A stretch of DNA of 17,176 nt from positions 1 to 17,176 of the forward strand of contig DASQWR010000066.1 of the NCBI GenBank assembly GCA_035640155.1. The letters run 5' to 3'. Below the pieces are notes generated by a model. The model had not been told where the DNA came from, did no database searches, and saw only the letters and a list, made by a program, of their open reading frames with translations. The stretch's first letter is position 1; each line of letters starts with the position of its first letter. Origin of the DNA: JALYQB01 sp035640155 (GTDB lineage Bacteria; Actinomycetota; Actinomycetes; Mycobacteriales; Pseudonocardiaceae). Positions 14,983 to 17,176 of the stretch are shown here, piece after piece. The position numbers and the translations under genes were made by a program.

Positions 14983-15123
14983 TCAGCCACAAGAGGCAAG
15001 TGTGCTGCCCCGCGTTGGCCTTGATGCTTCGCGGGTGGACTGCGGCTCCCGGGCAGGTCCTTCGGTGTCGAGCGCTCGCGGGCGCACCAGTTATCGTGGT
15101 GGCCCCAGGGGCGAGGAGGACGA
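14983..15123. promoter_or_regulatory. Divergent intergenic region between conservon operon and DHODH-like gene
   Basis: 141 bp between outward-facing genes, so promoters for both should lie here. On the + strand TATCGT (15092-15097) fits a TANNNT -10 box and GAGGAGG (15113-15119) is the ribosome-binding site of the downstream gene. I see no convincing -10 for the minus-strand kinase and no strong operator-like palindrome. Confidence 0.4.
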
Positions 15124-16191
15124 GTGGGTGCGGTCCGGTTGCTACCCGTCCAGCTGGGTGACATCCGGTTGCGCAACCGGTTGGTGACGTCGTCCAGCCT
15201 GCTGGGCTACGGAGCCGCTGACTCCGGGCTGGTGCCCTACGGGATGAGCCCGCTGGCGCGCTTCGTGCCGCTGGAACGCTTCGGCGCGGTGACCACCAGG
15301 ACGTTGACGGTGCAGCCCCGGGACGGGCACTTCACCAACCGCACCGACTGGGCGCTGCGTGACCTGCCCGCCCTGCTGCGTCGCTACGCCACCGTGCTGC
15401 GCAGCACCGACAGTGGCTGGATCAACGCGTTCGGCTGGTGCAACGTGGGCATCGAGGCGTACCTGCGCGACTACCACCCCCGCACCCGGGCGCAGAACAC
15501 CATCATCTCGGTTGGCGGGTTCTCGGTGGCGGAGTTCGTCGCGCTGGTCGACGCGGTCAACGTCGCGGTCCCTGCGGGGGAGATCGCGGCGGTGGAGTTC
15601 AACGTCTCCTGCCCCAATGTCGAGCACGACTTCGAGCCCATCCTGGATGGGGTGCTCGCAGACGCGGTGCCCCGAAGCCGCCACCCGGTGGTACTCAAGC
15701 TCTCTCCGGACCGGGACTACGTCGCGCATGCACACCGCGCCGCCCGAGCCGGGGTCTCCGCGCTGACCGCGATCAACACGGTGCGGGCGCTGCGGCTGGA
15801 TCCGGCGACCGGCCGGCCGTGGCTCGCCAACCGGTACGGGGGCCTGTCCGGCCGGGCGATCAAGCCGATCGGGCTCCGGGTGGTCGCCGAGCTGCGGGAC
15901 GCCGGGGTGACGCTGCCGATCATCGCGACCGGCGGCGTGCGGGCCTTCGACGACTGCCGGGAGTACTTCTGGGCGGGCGCCGACGCGGTGAGCCTCGGCA
16001 GCGCGACGTGGCTGGCCTCCCCTGCGGGATACGCGCTCGCCCCGCTGGAGGGACTGCGAATCCGGGCGCTGCTGCGCCGCGTCGAGCGCTACGTTCCCCC
16101 TCGTGTTCGGGAAGCCGCTGGCGCGGGCACGTCGGCTGGTGCGGGTACCGCCGACGGCGGGCGCCGCCTCGCTGCATCAGAAGAGCCGTGA
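15124..16191 (+). CDS. Class-1 dihydroorotate dehydrogenase-like flavoprotein
   Basis: 355 aa FMN TIM-barrel. Seen: LGDIRLRNRLVTSSSLLGYG at 11-30, INAFGWCNVG (orotate-loop Asn residues), FNVSCPNVEHDFE with the class-1 catalytic Cys, VVLKLSPD, TAINTV, NRYGGLSGRAIKPIGLRVVAEL and the phosphate motif IATGGV. Two differences from classical enzymes: the position of the active-site Lys (K-x-x-T in lactococcal PyrD, from memory) reads TTRTLT, giving Arg, and GNP after PR-x reads GHF. GTG start after GAGGAGG. Actinobacteria normally use a class-2, membrane-linked PyrD with catalytic Ser, so this may be a second enzyme acting on another substrate; pyrimidine synthesis is not assured. The tail (about 332-343) holds an 18-bp duplication. 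Confidence 0.85.
   Translation: MGAVRLLPVQLGDIRLRNRLVTSSSLLGYGAADSGLVPYGMSPLARFVPLERFGAVTTRTLTVQPRDGHFTNRTDWALRDLPALLRRYATVLRSTDSGWINAFGWCNVGIEAYLRDYHPRTRAQNTIISVGGFSVAEFVALVDAVNVAVPAGEIAAVEFNVSCPNVEHDFEPILDGVLADAVPRSRHPVVLKLSPDRDYVAHAHRAARAGVSALTAINTVRALRLDPATGRPWLANRYGGLSGRAIKPIGLRVVAELRDAGVTLPIIATGGVRAFDDCREYFWAGADAVSLGSATWLASPAGYALAPLEGLRIRALLRRVERYVPPRVREAAGAGTSAGAGTADGGRRLAASEEP
16117..16152 (+). repeat. 18-bp tandem duplication near the 3' end of the DHODH-like gene
   Basis: Two units, 16117-16134 and 16135-16152, encode AGAGTS and AGAGTA in a low-complexity tail after the barrel domain. They differ by a few bases. Confidence 0.7.
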
Positions 16192-16194
16192 TGG

Positions 16195-16635
16195 CTACGC
16201 CGGCGAGAGCGGGTCGAACCACGCGAGCCGTTCGAACCGCGCGAAGCCGTGGTCACTGGTCGCGAGCTGAGTCCGTGTTCGACGGCCAGTGCCGCGAGGT
16301 GCGGGTAGCGCGTCGGGCACGTCGTTGGCACGCAGGCCGGGCTGGCGGATGCAGCTTCGCAGCACCTCGCGATGACGGGAGGTGGGTGCTGGCAGCCACA
16401 CCGGGGCCGCGTCGAGCCATGCTTCGACCTGCTCCCACGCTTCGATGATCGACTCGGGTTCGGAGAACAGGCGCGGGTTGGTGACCAGGCGCATGAAGGC
16501 GAGCAGGCTTGCCCACGGCAGACCGACCCGAACCGAACCGGCCAACTGCTCCTCGATCCACTGCCGGGCACCGTCGTGCTGCGGGTAGGCAGTGACGTGG
16601 GCGTAAACCAGCAAGCTCGCGTCGACCGCGATCAC
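16195..16635 (-). CDS. vapC: VapC-family PIN-domain toxin with two compensating frameshifts
   Basis: 146 aa in the open frame. VapC toxins are Mg-dependent RNases. Intact parts: MIAVDASLLVYAH (D5), GLPWASLLAFMRLVTNPRLF, ANDVPDA (D105, D108) and the end LATSDHGFARFERLAWFDPL (D128), all typical of this subgroup. Between D108 and L124 the family has a helix reading about HLAALAVEHGL. Here that sequence is found in another frame (16269-16301), and the open frame instead reads an Arg/Pro-rich stretch, PAPRGTGRRTRT. A shift of +1 near 16302-16308 and -1 near 16267 explain this. Catalytic acids remain, but the helix is lost, so activity is doubtful unless these are sequencing errors. GTG start overlaps the antitoxin remnant stop (GTGA). 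Its stop is 3 bp from the convergent DHODH-like stop. Confidence 0.8.
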   Translation of the reverse strand: MIAVDASLLVYAHVTAYPQHDGARQWIEEQLAGSVRVGLPWASLLAFMRLVTNPRLFSEPESIIEAWEQVEAWLDAAPVWLPAPTSRHREVLRSCIRQPGLRANDVPDALPAPRGTGRRTRTQLATSDHGFARFERLAWFDPLSPA

Positions 16636-16730
16636 CGGTAGCTGTCTCCCTCGGTGATCGCGAGTACTTCGCTGACGTCATCGACGTCGGGCAGGCGCGT
16701 CTTCCCGATCGAGCCTTCCGGCAGCGGCAC
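16632..16730 (-). pseudogene. VapB-like antitoxin remnant (C-terminal part only)
   Basis: From a GTG at 16730 the frame gives 32 residues ending LPDVDDVSEVLAITEGDSYR, which looks like the toxin-wrapping C-terminal segment of a VapB antitoxin: Pro, then an acidic helix. Its stop overlaps the vapC start, the usual vapBC arrangement. No DNA-binding N-terminal domain (ribbon-helix-helix or similar) is found; upstream bases are the 3' end of thpR in another frame. Either a deletion removed the 5' half or translation starts inside thpR. Assignment as VapB rests on position and a short match. Confidence 0.5.
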
Positions 16731-17176
16731 CGAGGGGCCACGAGGCGAGCGGCTCGTACAGCGCCGTCCCGCCGGGGCCGGCGCCGAGATGGCTCCGGAC
16801 GAGGTGCAACTCCTCGGCCACCCACTCCTGCCCCTCGAACGATGCCAGTCGCTCGACGAGCGCTCGCAGCTCGACGTCGGCGGCGCGGGCCAGGGTGAGG
16901 TGTGGGCGGTACGGACGCTCCTCGACGGGCAGGCGAGCTCGCCGGGCGGCCGCGCGCACCGACTCGGCGAGCCGGCGCAAGGCATTCCCGTCACCCCGCA
17001 CGCCCGTCCACAGCACGCGGCCGCCGAAGCGGCCGCCGCCGGCGAAGGACAGCGGCAGCGGGGGGTGGCGCCGGGCGGCGCGCTCGAGCCGGTTGGCCAC
17101 GTCGCCGCGCGCTGCGTCGCCGACCTCGCCGAGGAATGCGAGCGTGAGGTGCCACTGCTCCGGGCGGTTCCACCGC
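16678..17176 (-). CDS. thpR: RNA 2',3'-cyclic phosphodiesterase / 2'-5' RNA ligase (5' partial)
   Basis: The start lies beyond the right edge; 165 residues are visible. 2H-phosphoesterase family, acting on RNA ends with 2',3'-cyclic phosphate. Both HxTx motifs are present: WHLTLAFLGEV (His codon at 17149-17151) and RPHLTLAR (His codon at 16900-16902). The conserved domain ends at GAGPGGTALYEPLASWPLG, about base 16729; families usually stop there, but here the frame runs on 16 residues (AAAGRLDREDAPARRR) through the antitoxin remnant, suggesting its original stop was lost at a rearrangement junction. It overlaps the remnant by 53 bp. Confidence 0.9.
   Translation of the reverse strand, partial: RWNRPEQWHLTLAFLGEVGDAARGDVANRLERAARRHPPLPLSFAGGGRFGGRVLWTGVRGDGNALRRLAESVRAAARRARLPVEERPYRPHLTLARAADVELRALVERLASFEGQEWVAEELHLVRSHLGAGPGGTALYEPLASWPLGAAAGRLDREDAPARRR

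Noticed and set aside
16262..16312. Programmed ribosomal frameshifting in vapC
   Set aside because: No slippery heptamer is seen at either shift point, and two opposite programmed shifts within about 40 bases would be unlikely. Mutation or sequencing error explains it better.
1..17176. tRNA, rRNA, integrase, insertion sequence or origin
   Set aside because: I looked on both strands and saw no tRNA-like 3' ends with cloverleaf arms, no rRNA segments, no transposase or integrase motifs, and no DnaA-box clusters.

Overview
The window is very GC-rich, with dense GTG/TTG starts, 4-nt stop/start overlaps and TANNNT-type -10 boxes. Gene content (degenerate PriA, def-fmt-rsmB-rpe-rib synteny, a conservon) points to a high-GC actinobacterium, plausibly of the Pseudonocardiales. 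The order is an inference from style and synteny; no marker in the window fixes the genus.

Left half (1-10124, all + strand) is housekeeping. It holds the 3' part of priA, a secreted gamma-glutamyltransferase (ggt), peptide deformylase (def), Met-tRNA formyltransferase (fmt), 16S rRNA m5C methyltransferase (rsmB), ribulose-5-phosphate epimerase (rpe), a riboflavin cluster (riboflavin synthase, bifunctional ribAB, lumazine synthase) and a small membrane PH-domain protein. def and fmt make opposite ends of the N-formylmethionine cycle. rpe tops the rib genes and relates to the supply of ribulose-5-phosphate, a RibB substrate. Genes from ribE to the PH-domain gene are translationally coupled by GTGA overlaps. 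rpe has its own leaderless-type promoter behind an apparent terminator.

Middle (10139-14982, all - strand) is a conservon-type signalling operon: soluble histidine-kinase-like ATPase, roadblock/LC7 protein, DUF742 protein, MglA/CvnD-like GTPase. It continues into a styrene-monooxygenase (StyA)-like FAD oxidoreductase and a second GTPase. The second GTPase is a recent duplicate of the first, but its G3/switch II region is broken and shortened and it carries a His/Asp-rich N-terminal extension. This six-gene unit is the most unusual system here: a GTPase/roadblock switch wrapped around a flavin monooxygenase.

Right end (15124-17176): a divergent class-1 dihydroorotate-dehydrogenase-like flavoprotein (+). 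After it comes a decaying vapBC locus on the - strand, in which the toxin carries two compensating frameshifts and the antitoxin survives only as its C-terminal part, butted against thpR. thpR (RNA 2',3'-cyclic phosphodiesterase) runs off the right edge.

A recurring oddity is short in-frame tandem DNA repeats (15 or 18 bp) that have produced low-complexity tails or linkers in at least four proteins of the window.
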